Positions 23,404-34,591 of a stretch of DNA of 64,000 bases are shown here, piece by piece (the first letter of the stretch is position 1; every line of letters begins with the position of its first letter). Under the pieces are notes generated by a model. It did not search any database, was not told where the DNA came from, and saw only the letters and a list, made by a program, of their open reading frames with translations. The DNA lies in the NCBI GenBank assembly GCA_005656395.1, contig SRSI01000078.1, positions 1,240,001-1,304,000 on the forward strand. Direction: 5' to 3'. This DNA is from Strongyloides papillosus (lineage: Eukaryota; Nematoda; Chromadorea; Rhabditida; Strongyloididae). A program made the translations under genes and the position numbers.

Positions 23404-23721
23404 GTATGTTAAAAACATTATATCATTCTTTCTACTTTTACTAATAGTTTTAGTATTTTATGCACTATTTTATTTAAATTTTATTAAAATAGAAATTTAA
23501 GCAAATATGATAGGTGAAATATTGGTATTTTACTATAATTAACTTAGGTGTAAAGTTTATTAAAGATGTTAAAGAGATAGCGTTACAGATTTTTATTTTT
23601 TATAAGTATATGTTATTCAAATTTTATGCAAAGCAGAAATGTCAATTTATTATTCTAATTGAATTGATGTATTTAAACTTGATGTTGTTTATTTAAATTT
23701 TGTATCATCTATTTTTTTAAG

Positions 23722-24629
23722 CTAATTTGATTTATTTATTGATTCACTAGAGTAATTATCTATGTAGTATAAGTGTAGTGATTCATCTAAATAACTAGAT
23801 TCTTTTTGTACAATCACATCATACATTTCATTAACAAAATCTTTGGTTGTAATTATGTTTATTTTTTTGTCTAAGGTTTTACCATAAACAGATTCTAGAG
23901 ACTTTAATATCAATGTTTTTTTTAATAAATTTTTTCTTTCTTGTTTAGCAGAAATACACATTTTTTTGTTATTTTTTTCATCTTGTTTAGAGTATGCATA
24001 TTTATATCCTTTAAATGGGGGATCAGTATCACAGTAGTAAATTATTATATAACTGTTAATAATTCTTGTTGCATAAATCTATCAATTTCTTTAGTTGATA
24101 TATTTTTAACATTTGGTAACTTAGTGTCATTGTTTAATTTTCTTTCTATGTTATTTAAAGGTAAGCCAGTTGGTGCTTTACTAATGTTTAGTAGTAATTG
24201 ATCTATTGTACTTGGAGCAGTTGGCATTGAAACATCACTCTTTAAATTTAAATTATTTAAATCTAAATTTTTTAAGTTTAAATTTTCTATTTCTTTGACA
24301 TTTTTCTCGTCTATTTTACATTTTTCAGTCGATTTTCCATCTATAATTAACTTGTCTAGTTTCTCAGGAATAATTAAATTGTTTTTTTAAATAGTTGCAA
24401 TGCAAATATCTTTTGCAAAACACCAGTTGTTAGTTCATCTGTTTTTAATTTTTCTCCTTTTTTTTTGTTAAAGTGCATATTTTCTTTTCTAAATTTTCAG
24501 TTTCTTGAATTTTAAATTCATAGAAATATTTAAAAATTCTAAGATCTTTTTTGATTCGTTTGACTCATTTTTTATTGTATCAATGGCACTTAAAGTATTA
24601 ATAAATGTGTCTTTGTTGTCAGAATTCAT
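23722..24629 (-). pseudogene. Lys/Leu/Asn-rich gene remnant, unknown function
   Basis: ATG 24629-24627: MNSDNKDTFINTLSAIDTIK, SNESKKILEF; then a frame change to ETENLEKKICTLTKKKGEK, TTGVLQKIFALQLFKK, a change or stop near 24.39 kb, LIIPEKLDKLIIDGKSTEK, a Leu/Asn repeat (NLNLKNLDLNNLNL), PSTIDQLLLNISKAPTGLP, ISTKEIDRFMQQELLTVI, one more shift near 24.03 kb, then CISAKQERKNLLKKTLIL...YLDESLHLYYIDNYS to TAG 23724-23722. Total about 300 codons with three breaks. The charged heptad-like parts could form coiled coils. It is not recognised; a structural protein of a mobile element or virus is possible but unproven. Confidence 0.45.
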
Positions 24630-24804
24630 TCAAAAATTAAAAAGTTGATTTTTAAGTATAATTTTTTTATTTTTATAATATTTATATTTGAATATTAACT
24701 ACTTATAATTATTAAATTTTAACGATTAAAACTAACAATAAATATATTTGAATAATAATTTTAATAAGAAAAATTAATTTGCAAAAACAACATTCAACAA
24801 TATA

Positions 24805-26253
24805 CAGGGTGTCCCATAATTAACTCCCCACCTGCGAGAGCTTATAACTTTTTTCTACGAAGAGATAAAAACGTGAAATTTTGCAGGTTAGTAGAACTAA
24901 GAGACAATATTTTTTATTTTTTTTATTTTTAAAAAATTATGGTCCCATTAGAACTTATGGCCATTTTAAAAAAATGTGTTTTTTTCGCCTTTATGAGTAT
25001 GTAACTTTTTTATATAAAGAGATATTGAAATGATTCTTTTACAGATGGAAAGATCAACTTCTTTTGTACTATAATTTTTAATATCATAAATATTGAACTT
25101 CATTAACATTGTTTAATTTCTAATTCAAACAAAAAAATCACGATTTTTGCCAAAATTTCGTAGTTTTTTTCAAAATTAAAGCTTATTGAGAAGATTCTCA
25201 CTAAAGTGTTATCATTATTCTGATAGAGTTAACGAAGCTCTATCGAATGAGTATAATGCCATTAAAATAAAATGCCATTGACGAAAGTTATGATTTCCCA
25301 AAGATTACAAATTTCGTACTTCTGGTAAAAAATTAAGTTATAAACACTATTTTTTTTAACATATTTAATACCTAATAGTATTATTTTGATCAATAAAGTA
25401 TGCTAATTTACGGTATATTGCTCATTTGTCCATATTTGGCCAAAAAAATTCCAGTAATTTTTATCACATAAATTTCTTTAAAAATCATTTTTCTTAACAT
25501 TTATTACAATTTATCTGCGTTTTATACTATTTTACATAAAAATTGCCCTATAAGAGCATTTTTATGCATCTTTCAAAAATTTCGTATTTTCGACCTTGTT
25601 CTCATTAGATTTATGTTCGAAATATGAACAATTAGCAGTAAAAAATAAAATAATATTTCAACTACTTTCAATAAAGAATCATTATCGATGTTGAAAAATT
25701 GAAAGAAATAACATACTTTTTTTCAAATACTAAATTAAATGAAAAATTAGACTATTTTTGGATTGTCATAACTTTCTTGAAACTTATTATTAGGAAACAA
25801 GATTATTATCGTTGGATAGAGTATCGTTTACTCTATCAGAATAATGATAACACTTTAGTGAGAATCTTCTCAATGAGCTTTAATTTTGAAAAAACTACGA
25901 AATTTTGGCAAAAATCGTGGTTTTTTTGTTTCAATTAAAAATTAAACAATGTTAATGAAGTTCAATATTTATGATATTAAAAATTATAGTACAAAAGAAG
26001 TTGATCTTTCCATCTGTAAAAGAATCATTTCAATATCTCTTTATATAAAAAAGTTACATACTCATAAAGGCGAAAAAAACACATTTTTTTAAAATGGCCA
26101 TAAGTTCTAATGGGACCATAATTTTTTAAAAATAAAAAAAATAAAAAATATTGTCTCTTAGTTCTACTAACCTGCAAAATTTCACGTTTTTATCTCTTCG
26201 TAGAAAAAAGTTATAAGCTCTCGCAGGTGGGGAGTTAATTATGGGACACCCTG
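24805..26253. mobile_element. Long-inverted-repeat element, CAGGGTGTCCCA type
   Basis: Perfect TIR CAGGGTGTCCCATAATTAAC at the left and its complement at the right, flanked by TA (24803-24804, 26254-26255). The arms are about 500 bp each and nearly identical in the outer 450 bp, so the whole element could fold back on itself. Its centre is AT-rich and non-coding. Outer ends and TA target suit Tc1/mariner-type non-autonomous elements; the arm layout is that of a foldback element. It shares internal blocks with the element at 28559-30011. Confidence 0.85.
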
Positions 26254-26421
26254 TATATTTACAAGAGCTATTCATTTAACATATAATTAATTATAACATT
26301 TTCAGACATGTCTTTCTGTTTTCTCCCTAGACTGGTTATAAAAAATATAATGTACAATTAACTTTTGTTTAAATTTTATTGGAAAAAATTATTTCACAAA
26401 TACAATATTTAATATACTAAA

Positions 26422-26677
26422 TTATTTATTTACTATACTACTACAACATTTTTCGGCATGTTTTTCTGTTTTTTCTTCGAGATAAAATTGCATATTTTTA
26501 CACACTAAAATGTGTAACACTTCTGTTTTAGCAATCAGTTCAGCAATAGAATATTGGTCACTGTTACTTTTTGTTTAGATTTTCCATAACTAATCCAAAC
26601 TCTTCTGAAGAAGTAATAACAAGAACTTTCTTTAACTTATTTTCTTTTTGCAAAATAATTCTTGACATTGAACCCAT
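26422..26677 (-). pseudogene. Coding-like fragment, unknown
   Basis: Minus strand from ATG 26677: MGSMSRIILQKENKLKKVLV, TSSEEFGLVMENLNKK, a stop and frame change near 26.57 kb, then DQYSIAELIAKTEVLHILV and FYLEEKTEKHAEKCCSSI. A diverged duplicate of the 3' end (about 26447-26490) occurs at 26299-26340, next to the element ending at 26253. No family recognised. Confidence 0.3.
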
Positions 26678-27065
26678 ACAAATAGTTAAACTTTATTTAA
26701 AAATATAATATAATCGAAAGTGTTACTTATCTTCCCATAGATTTAAATTATTTTTAGTCAGTAGTTTAAATCCGCATCTCATAAATGTTGATTATGGTGT
26801 TTTATACCCATAGCAACATCCTTGATATAGGGGAAAAACAATTGTAGAAACAATTTCATACTGTGAGTCATTTATATAATTTAACAAATTTACTTAATCA
26901 TGGCCAATATTTGTTATACAAACCTTATGATTTACTTTTCTAAAACACACATATTTTTAATTTTTTCGTTTAGTTTTTTGTTCCTAAAAATTACTAATAA
27001 CCTATTGTTTATCACCACAAAGTATATTTACCAAGACATTGACATGTTTCACCAAAAAAAGCACC

Positions 27066-27179
27066 TGAGATGCAAATTCAGTTAGTTTTAAATCAAGTTA
27101 ACTAAATGTTTATTGCCAAAATTAAAGATTTGAACTCTAAAGTCATTGGAATCAGTTTGAGCGAGTCAAATAAGGAAGG
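27066..27179. repeat. Direct repeat unit 1 flanking the 27.2-28.0 kb element
   Basis: GCAAATTCAGTTAGTTTTAA ... TCAAGTTAACTAAATGTTTAT ... GTCAAATAAGGAAG matches 28135-28245 (GCAAATTCAGTAAGTTACAA ... GTCAAATAAAGGAGC) at about three bases in four. The two units lie either side of the element, so a tandem duplication probably preceded the insertion. Confidence 0.55.
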
Positions 27180-27181
27180 TA

Positions 27182-28045
27182 CATGGTTTGTCCCAAAAGT
27201 AATTAGAATGATTTCGTTACGACGCTCACAGACATCATATTAAAAAGATGAGGATACCCTTTTGTAGAGAAAATTCTCCTCTACAAAATGGCATATATCG
27301 CATCTAAACCCGAGCACTACAAAATTTTTTATGTTTAAAAAAGTAGATTCATGTTTAATGCCTTCGTCACGCGAAAAAATATCATTCACGTGAAAACAAA
27401 AAATTTTTAATTTCATTAAAAATTAACATGCAAAAGAATGTCAAACAGCGTTGGACAATAAACTTTTGTACAAAATATGAAAAAAATACTACAGAAACTT
27501 AGAAAATGCGAAAGCAAAATAAAAAAAAACATTTTTATCATCAATCCAAATTCTTGATTTATACGACTGTTAACAGCACTCGTTGAAGCTAATTGTACAT
27601 TTTCTTAATTCTCAGAGTAATACCATTTTGAATAGTTTTTAATTTTGAAGAATAGAAAGAAGTTACACGTTGTGGGTTGTCTATAGGGGACAAGAGGTAA
27701 AGTGGGAATAATTATCAAACATAAAAATACTCCAACAGGCAATGATGAGTGACTCAATGTATAATAATAATAATTGGCCTGTAGGATTTTTATCTTAGAC
27801 GTCTTGTTTTTATTTTTTGAAATATTTTTACCACCTAAAATAATGATATTTTTTCGCGTGACGAGGGTACCAAACATGGATCTACTTTTTTTAACATAAC
27901 AAATTTTGTTGAGCTTGGAATCAGATAGGATATATCCATTTTGTAGAGGAGAATTTTCTCTAAAAAACGGTATCCTCACTTTTTTAATACGATGCCTGTG
28001 AGCGTCGTAACGAAATCATTCTCATTACTTTTGGGACAAACCACG
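27182..28045. mobile_element. Inverted-repeat element, TTTGTCCCAAAAGTAAT type
   Basis: Ends CATGGTTTGTCCCAAAAGTA and the complement of CGTGGTTTGTCCCAAAAGTA, flanked by TA. Arms of about 205 bp include ATTTCGTTACGACGCTCACAG and TTCGTCACGCGAAAAAATAT, the most GC-rich blocks nearby. Both arms carry a CTACAAAATGG-like block. No transposase; the 27605-27979 minus frame is a chance frame through one arm. Tc1/mariner-type non-autonomous element. Confidence 0.85.
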
Positions 28046-28079
28046 TATTAGTTGCCTTCGAGATAAAAAACAGTTTCAT

Positions 28080-28355
28080 TTGAGTACCATTGGAAACGAT
28101 AAATCATCTATAGTATTTATAAAAAATATTTGTGGAGCAAATTCAGTAAGTTACAAATCAAGTTCATTAAATGTTTATTTTCAAAAGTTATGGATTCTAA
28201 TCTCAACCATGGGAATCATCAGTACGGATAAGTCAAATAAAGGAGCATTGGTGACAAAAAATTTGACAGAGTTGTTGTTAATTTTAGTTTTTTCTAAATG
28301 TCAAACTTTTGGAAAAGGATGTTACTTTGATGGAAATCAAAAATTAGGAAAGTAA
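28080..28355 (+). CDS. Unassigned open frame
   Basis: 91-codon frame: IGNDKSSIVFIKNICGANS, STDKSNKGALVTKNLTELLL, CQTFGKGCYFDGNQKLGK. It includes direct repeat unit 2 (28135-28245), whose partner at 27.07-27.18 kb is not open in the matching frame. It could be a remnant or chance; no domain recognised. Confidence 0.2.
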   Translation: MSTIGNDKSSIVFIKNICGANSVSYKSSSLNVYFQKLWILISTMGIISTDKSNKGALVTKNLTELLLILVFSKCQTFGKGCYFDGNQKLGK

Positions 28356-28415
28356 ACTGTACTGCGGATTCGATAAAAAGTTTAGGTATGTTTAAACTTT
28401 TTAAGTTTTAAAAAC

Positions 28416-28552
28416 TTATTCTTCATTAGAACCATCTGCAATTTGGAAAGAATCAATCGTTGTAACTATATTTAAATCATTGAGAAATCTGGATTCATTA
28501 ATTTTCTTTATCATATTTTTATAATTTGGTTTTTCTTCCAGGCTAATGCTTC
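28416..28552 (-). CDS. Coding-like fragment
   Basis: Minus strand, about 45 codons to TAA 28418-28416: SISLEEKPNYKNMIKKINES, RFLNDLNIVTTIDSFQIAD. It ends where the element at 28559 begins, so the insertion may have cut it. Unknown. Confidence 0.3.
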
Positions 28553-28558
28553 TATATA

Positions 28559-30011
28559 CAGGGTGGGCTAAAAGTAGTTCCCCAGGTATTCGCATTTATA
28601 ATTTCTCTCGTAGGCAAGCTACAAAAATTGTATTATAGTCATTTCTTAGTTCTTGATCTTACATAAATTATATTTTAATTTTATAACGAAATTTGAATTC
28701 TAGGTAAAGTTATGAGCCTTCAAAATTAAGGATAATTTTTAGTGTATTTGGGTATGTAACTTTTTTATATGAAAAAATATTTAAATGCTGTTGCTGATTG
28801 TAGAAGGCCAACTTTTTTTGTACTTAGTTCTACAATCTCATGCATATTGTAGTCCAGCAAATATTTTTAATTTTTTAACAAAGAAAAAAAACCACAATTT
28901 TTGTCAAAATTTCTTTATTTCTTTAAAATTAAATAACGATGAGATAAATTTTAAAAATGTTTTATTAATATTCTTATATAGTAAGCAAAGCTCTATCAAA
29001 TGAGTTTATGACTATTCATAGCGATTGGGTTCGAAAGAAGTTATGATTTGCCAAATACCACTTTTTGATACTTTCATTAAAAAATTAAAACACAAAAAAT
29101 ACTTTTTCAGATCTTTATAATATTCTAATATCAATAATAAAAATACTTATACATATTAGTTAACAGATTATTACTTATTTGTTCATACATTGTCTAAAAA
29201 ACTGAAATATTTCTTACCACCCAAATTTAAAAAAAATAAATAATTTTCCCAATATTTTTACACTATTTACCATCATTTTATACTATTTTGTATATTTATT
29301 ATCTTGTAAGAACAGTTTTACGTGCCTTTTAAAATTACCGTATATCCAATCATAATTCTATATCTTCTTATTTTTAAAAAATAAGCATCTAATGATCAGA
29401 ATAAGATAATATTTTTTATACTTTTTAAAAAAAAAAAATAATTCGTGCCCTAAATTTGAAAAAAATTGACATATTTTCTTTCTTTACTAGATTTACTATG
29501 TAAAATAGTCAATATTTGACTATTCATAACTTTCTTTTATCTTAATAAAATTTAGTGGTACTATGCTTATTCGATAGAGCATTAGTTACTCTATAAGAAT
29601 ATTAATAGAAATTTTTAAAATTTATCTCATCGTTATTTAATTTAAAAAAAACAGCGAAATTTTGACAAAAGTCGTGGTTTTTTTTCTTTATTAAAAAATT
29701 AAACATAATTTCTGAACGTTAATACTTATAAAAGTCTAGGAGCAAGTACAAAACAAGTTGGGCTTTCATAATCAAAAACAAGCATTAAAATATCTTTTCA
29801 TATAAAAAAGTTACATATTCAAATATGCCAAAAATTATTTTTAATTTTGAAAACTTATAACTCCGCCTAAAATCCAAATTTCGTTATGAAACTGAAATAT
29901 AATTTATGCAAGATTAAGGACTACAAAATGACTATAATACCATTTTTGTAGCATGACTACGAGAGAAATTATAAATGCGAATACCTGGAGAGCTACTTAT
30001 GAACCACCCTG
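28559..30011. mobile_element. Long-inverted-repeat element, relative of 24805-26253
   Basis: Starts CAGGGTGGGCTAAAAGTAGT, ends with the imperfect complement ACTACTTATGAACCACCCTG (inner bases vary), flanked by TA. Arms exceed 400 bp and include CGCATTTATAATTTCTCTCG and its complement. Length 1453 bp, against 1449 for the element at 24.8 kb. Both share the blocks GTATGTAACTTTTTTATAT, GTCAAAATTTC and AGCTCTATC, so they are diverged members of one family. No coding frame. Confidence 0.8.
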
Positions 30012-30015
30012 TATA

Positions 30016-30231
30016 AAGAAAATGAGGAAATTTCAACCATCAATAACTATAGATGCAGTTATGATTTTGATAATGAAAGTTGTTTGAAAGTGAATATTTC
30101 TAAAAATATTGATAAAGAAAAAATTTGAAAAAATTGTTGATGACATTAATACTTCAATTCTATTGGAGTCAATTGATGAAACATTAGAAGAAAGTTTAAA
30201 TGACTCTAAAGATTTTACGTGGTTATCATAA
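30016..30231 (+). pseudogene. Coding-like fragment
   Basis: Plus strand immediately after the element: ENEEISTINNYRCSYDFDNE, SCLKVNISKNIDKEKK, a one-base shift, then IVDDINTSILLESIDETLEE, SLNDSKDFTWLS and TAA. Acidic and protein-like; unknown family. Confidence 0.35.
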
Positions 30232-30755
30232 ATTTTGTAAAAATATAAAAAAAAATTTTTTTGTTTTACTAAATTTTTTTTCTAAATTATTTATGGTTTA
30301 AAAATAAAATTACTACTTTTCAGTACACTAAAAAATTAAAATCTGGAAATAAAACATTAATAAAACATGATAGGTAACAAACTTATCTAATAAGACAGCA
30401 GAAAAACATCAACACAAAATCATTAAATGTTAGCTTTCAAATTAAAACAAAAGTAAAAAAATAATAATTATTTTTTATAAAAAAAGCTTAATTGTATTTA
30501 AATTACGTATAAAATGTATTTAATTTAGAAAAAAAAATAAATGCAATTATTATGTTAAATAATAAAATATTCATGTGTAATTGAATACACAACACGAAAT
30601 TTTTTTTTATTAATATTATGCAAAAAAACGTTAAATTTAAAGATTATTTGCTAATAATAAACGTATATAAATGTTGTACAATTATATAGCAAATTGTATG
30701 TCAATTTCAAAATTTTAATTAATAGATAAGAAAAACATTTTTTCTATGTGATTTG

Positions 30756-31080
30756 TCAAATCAATAAAATTTGTTTTTGTGTGTTTAGAACCTTTATAAC
30801 ATAGCTTCTACTCATGTCAACATCCAATGCTATTTGACTGGTTTTAATTTCACTTATATTCACTTCATCATTCTTGAAGTCACTTGCAAATTTTCTTAAT
30901 GGTACCGTTTGTTTATGAAGACATTCTCTAGCGTTAACAGAGTTTGTTCTCATCAGTTTTCGAAAAGTTCTAGTCTCTGATGAAATTGCAACAGTTCTCT
31001 TCTGAATTTAATAGAAAAACTGATTCTCATTTTTTCTACATTCTTCCACCTATATTACTTCGGAGCCATAAAAAGTTTTT
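30756..31080 (-). pseudogene. Less AT-rich gene remnant, unknown
   Basis: Minus strand. A candidate start (MAPK) near 31.05 kb is followed by TAA and then MRISFSIKFRRELLQFHQRL, a frame change near 30.96 kb, and an open stretch 30953-30756: MRTNSVNARECLHKQTVPL, RKFASDFKNDEVNISEIKTS, QIALDVDMSRSYVIKVLN. Codon use is visibly less AT-biased than the surroundings, which suggests recent arrival. No domain recognised. Confidence 0.35.
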
Positions 31081-32120
31081 ATCCCATTGTATAGATCATT
31101 TTAGCAAAATTAATTAATACATTTTTTTAATTTTAAGTCAGAATTAGTTTAAATAACGCATTTTGTACGACTTTTACTGCCTTGTATTCTGTTGAAAGTC
31201 TATTAAAAAGTACAATCTTTATCGAAAGAATTTTTATCCAAAGAATTTTTATAAATGATCATATACGTTTATGTGTTAGAAAAACTATTATCTATGTAAA
31301 TATGGTTTATTTAAACCTTTATACTTTATAATATAAAAAAAATATCAAATTCCACTAGAAAACATTGGATTTTATGATTATGCATTACTTAAGTTTTCAT
31401 GGTTTTAAAATTAAAAAAAATTATCTACATCAGGTCTCATTAATTATTATTAATAAAAATAAATGATTTTATATTATAATTATTTCAGAAAAATTTTATT
31501 TTTTAATATAAAAAATCTACATATTCACATTTTTTGTTTATAAATTTATCAATTACCAAATACCATTTATTTTTTTATTGTCAATTGCCATTAATTCTTC
31601 TCGATCGCTACGCAGATATTAATTCTGTACTCATTATTAAGGTGACCGTTACACAATAGACATTTCATTTAGTAAAGTATGATGCTCCAATTAGAAAAAA
31701 CAACCTACACAATTAAGACTTCTTGATACAACAACAAAGAACGATCATTAACTCATGAAGTAGCCGGTAAATTTGTGATAAAATTGAGAGGGAATGAATA
31801 TTTTTGAATATTTAAGTATTGGTGATACATTATGGAATAATATGATATTGCAAATAATGTTCAAGTTCTCATTCAATCCACAATTTAGGAAATTCTTTGA
31901 TTTTTTTATGATCTGTTTTGAAATTACAGACAATGTCTCTATATTAAAGCAAGATCTGGATATAATATAATTTCAAACCGTCTCTACCAAAAATTTCTAG
32001 GTTCTGAATAACATTTTCAAAGATTGTATAGATGTATAAGTTAAAAAATTATTTTATAAATTATTTTGCAAATTTATTGATGAATTTTTTAAGTTTATTT
32101 TTACTATGTAAATTTTATTA
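31081..32120. other. AT-rich non-coding interval
   Basis: No gene or repeat supported; the minus frame at 31748-31933 is not convincing. Confidence 0.5.
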
Positions 32121-33835
32121 TTAGTCTGTATAATTTTTTGTAACCTGCGAAACAACAACAGGCCTGTTAGAAAGATCAAAACTAGGATCACTTTCTGCTA
32201 GCATTTCAAGTTGTCTTTTTGGGTATATTAATTTTCTAAAACATGTCTTAGACACGTTAACTCGGTTATTAGAAATCAATATAAATTGTTTTAAAACAGA
32301 AAGTCTTGATATTTCTTCTTCATAATCTAAATCTATAACAATTGATATGTCTCTATTACTAGTTTATGATGACATAAATTATGAGATTTTGTAAAAATAG
32401 CAAAATATGGTCCAACGTTTTTAATAAATTTAAAAAATCGGTTGATGAAAAATCTATTAAACTAATCATATTACATTGCATTGTATTTTTAGGGTAATAT
32501 TATACAATTTCTTTGAGTTTAGAAGTCAATTTTTTCATATTAAACTATTGAAACATAACGTGTCAAAAATAATGAGCAAAGCTAATAACAACGTGACTGA
32601 TTGAGAAGCATTTAGTTTTTTAAGTAATTTTTTGTTATATCATTATTTGTTAATAAGCTAGCCAAGCTGTTTGAAGAATTAAGGGAATAATGAAATTTCG
32701 TATGTTTTTATTTGCTTCAAAATTTCAACTGTTATATTATAGAAAGCTTTTGTTTTGAATGATTTTTGTTGGACAGCTATACATAGTAATAAAAATGTAT
32801 TTTGAGTAACAACTCTCTCAAAAATCATAGAAAATTAGTATGATCTATTTTATAGAAATGGAAGTATTTCATTTAGACTAGTTAACCTGACCACACATTT
32901 AGAAATAAGTGAAAATCATATACATTTATGAAAATGTTAATGATTGTAAATGCAGAAACGACATTTATTAGTTAAACTTTTGAGAGAAAAAGATCCAGAA
33001 AGTTTAAACATTAAATTAATAGTAACATTGTCGACTTTTAATATAAATAAAAAACAAAGAAATCATTTTTGTACCAGCGTGGACTTTTGGATTTTTTAAT
33101 TCCCTTGTGATTATTTTAAGAATCACTTGATAAAAGTCTTTTTTTTTATATTCAAAAAGAGTAACAATAAATAGTTGAATTGTATCAAGAGTACTTCGTT
33201 TTCTATAAACACTTAAAATCCAATATGAAAATTTGTAATATCATTATTTTCTTAATTAATTTCTATTGATATATTCACTGAGATCTCAACAATATATACA
33301 TTTATAGGCAAACAATTTTATATTTGTTGTAAAGAAATCTTGTATGCTAAACGAATAAGACATGAATCAATAATATTTTAATCACGAGGTGAAACTTTTA
33401 ATTTTTTCCCATCAGTTAGCTACTCTTTTAAAAAATAATTTTTAAATTTTAAAATTTAATTCTTTTTTCTCTCCATAGATTACCTATTCTTAAAATTTCA
33501 GGTTCAATGTAGACAAAATAAAATAAAAGACATTTATCTAAAGCAGTGAGAAACAATATATCACAATGCTTTACCAATCTATATAAGTTTTTAGCATATC
33601 GCAACTCACAATTCGATCTGAGATAATATCCTTCCCCTTTATGTTGATAGAACAATCCAAGTTCTACAGAGTGTAATTTCTAAATATTTGTAATCGTATG
33701 AAAGTAACACTACTGAATCTTACAACCAAATATCTTCATAACTGTATCATAAGCAGCAACTTCTTTATCACAAACTATTTTTTTATGCAAAAATAACGAA
33801 ACGTTATTTAAAAACTTGCACTCTTCAAAACATCT
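32121..33835 (-). pseudogene. MULE-like transposase remnant
   Basis: Minus strand. The 33835-33449 part is one frame with two TAG codons: RCFEECKFLNN, then VCDKEVAAYDTVMKIFGCKIQ, TAG, CYFHTITNI, TAG, KLHSVELGLFYQHKGEGYYL. The order 'D/E-x-A-x-x-x-(V/I)-x-x-x-F-(P/G) ... C-x-F-H-x-x-(Q/T)-x-(W)-R-K-(L/I) ... G-L-x-x-x-Y' is that of the MULE (Mutator-like) transposase core. Downstream pieces near 32.56-32.78 kb (QQKSFKTKAFYNITVEILKQ) and 32352-32121 (DLDYEEEISRLSVLKQF, CFRKLIYPKRQLEMLAES, DPSFDLSNRPVVVSQVTK) may be its C-terminal region or a neighbour. Terminal inverted repeats were not found. Confidence 0.5.
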
Positions 33836-34591
33836 ACTTTTAACATCTTGGAATAATTTTCTATAAGTGTTAGTCTTTTAATTATTGGTAAACGAAATAT
33901 TGCAGCTCTACCTATACTATCAATTTTACTTTTAGTTGAAGTTGTACATAATTAAAAATATTTTTTCAAATCCCACTTAAAAGAACTATTCATTACCCAT
34001 ATTGACAATTTACTCGCTTCCACTAAGGCTAGTTAAATGCTAAACTGATGTATTTTTAAGTAACAATACGAATAAAATTTCATTTTTATACAGTTCAAAT
34101 TCTGTAGCTAAATCTTACATGATCGTATATTAATCAGAAAACATTATAAGACCACTTGATACTTATTGGATATAATCATCTTGAAAAGATTAGTCAAAAT
34201 TAGAAGAAAAAATAGGTCTGAGCAATTTTGATGGTACTGTTGTACACATCTTTACATAAATGTGTGTATACAAAATCCATTAATCTTAATAACTGGTAAC
34301 AAACCAGCTTTTATTTTAAAATCTATAAAGAATTACGCACAATTAGTAGGGATTGGATAACAATTTAGTTCACCATATAACCATAGAATAATGCAAGTGT
34401 CGTTCAATTCAACATAATATTAAGAAAGGCAATTCAAGTTAAAGATATCATAGTTGAAATAAAAGTAAGATATTCAATTCAACTTAGTGACATTGCTTAT
34501 CACTCTACTTATACTTATAACAGATCGAAACATCTTACAACTGGTATTTTTTTCAGCTAAATTGCCGTTGAAATAACAAATAATGGTACTA
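33836..34591. other. AT-rich interval
   Basis: May contain further decayed 5' sequence of the MULE-like gene; nothing firm. Confidence 0.4.

Noticed and set aside
27605..27979. 124-codon minus-strand frame
   Set aside because: Runs through one arm and the centre of the inverted-repeat element at 27182-28045; no family features.
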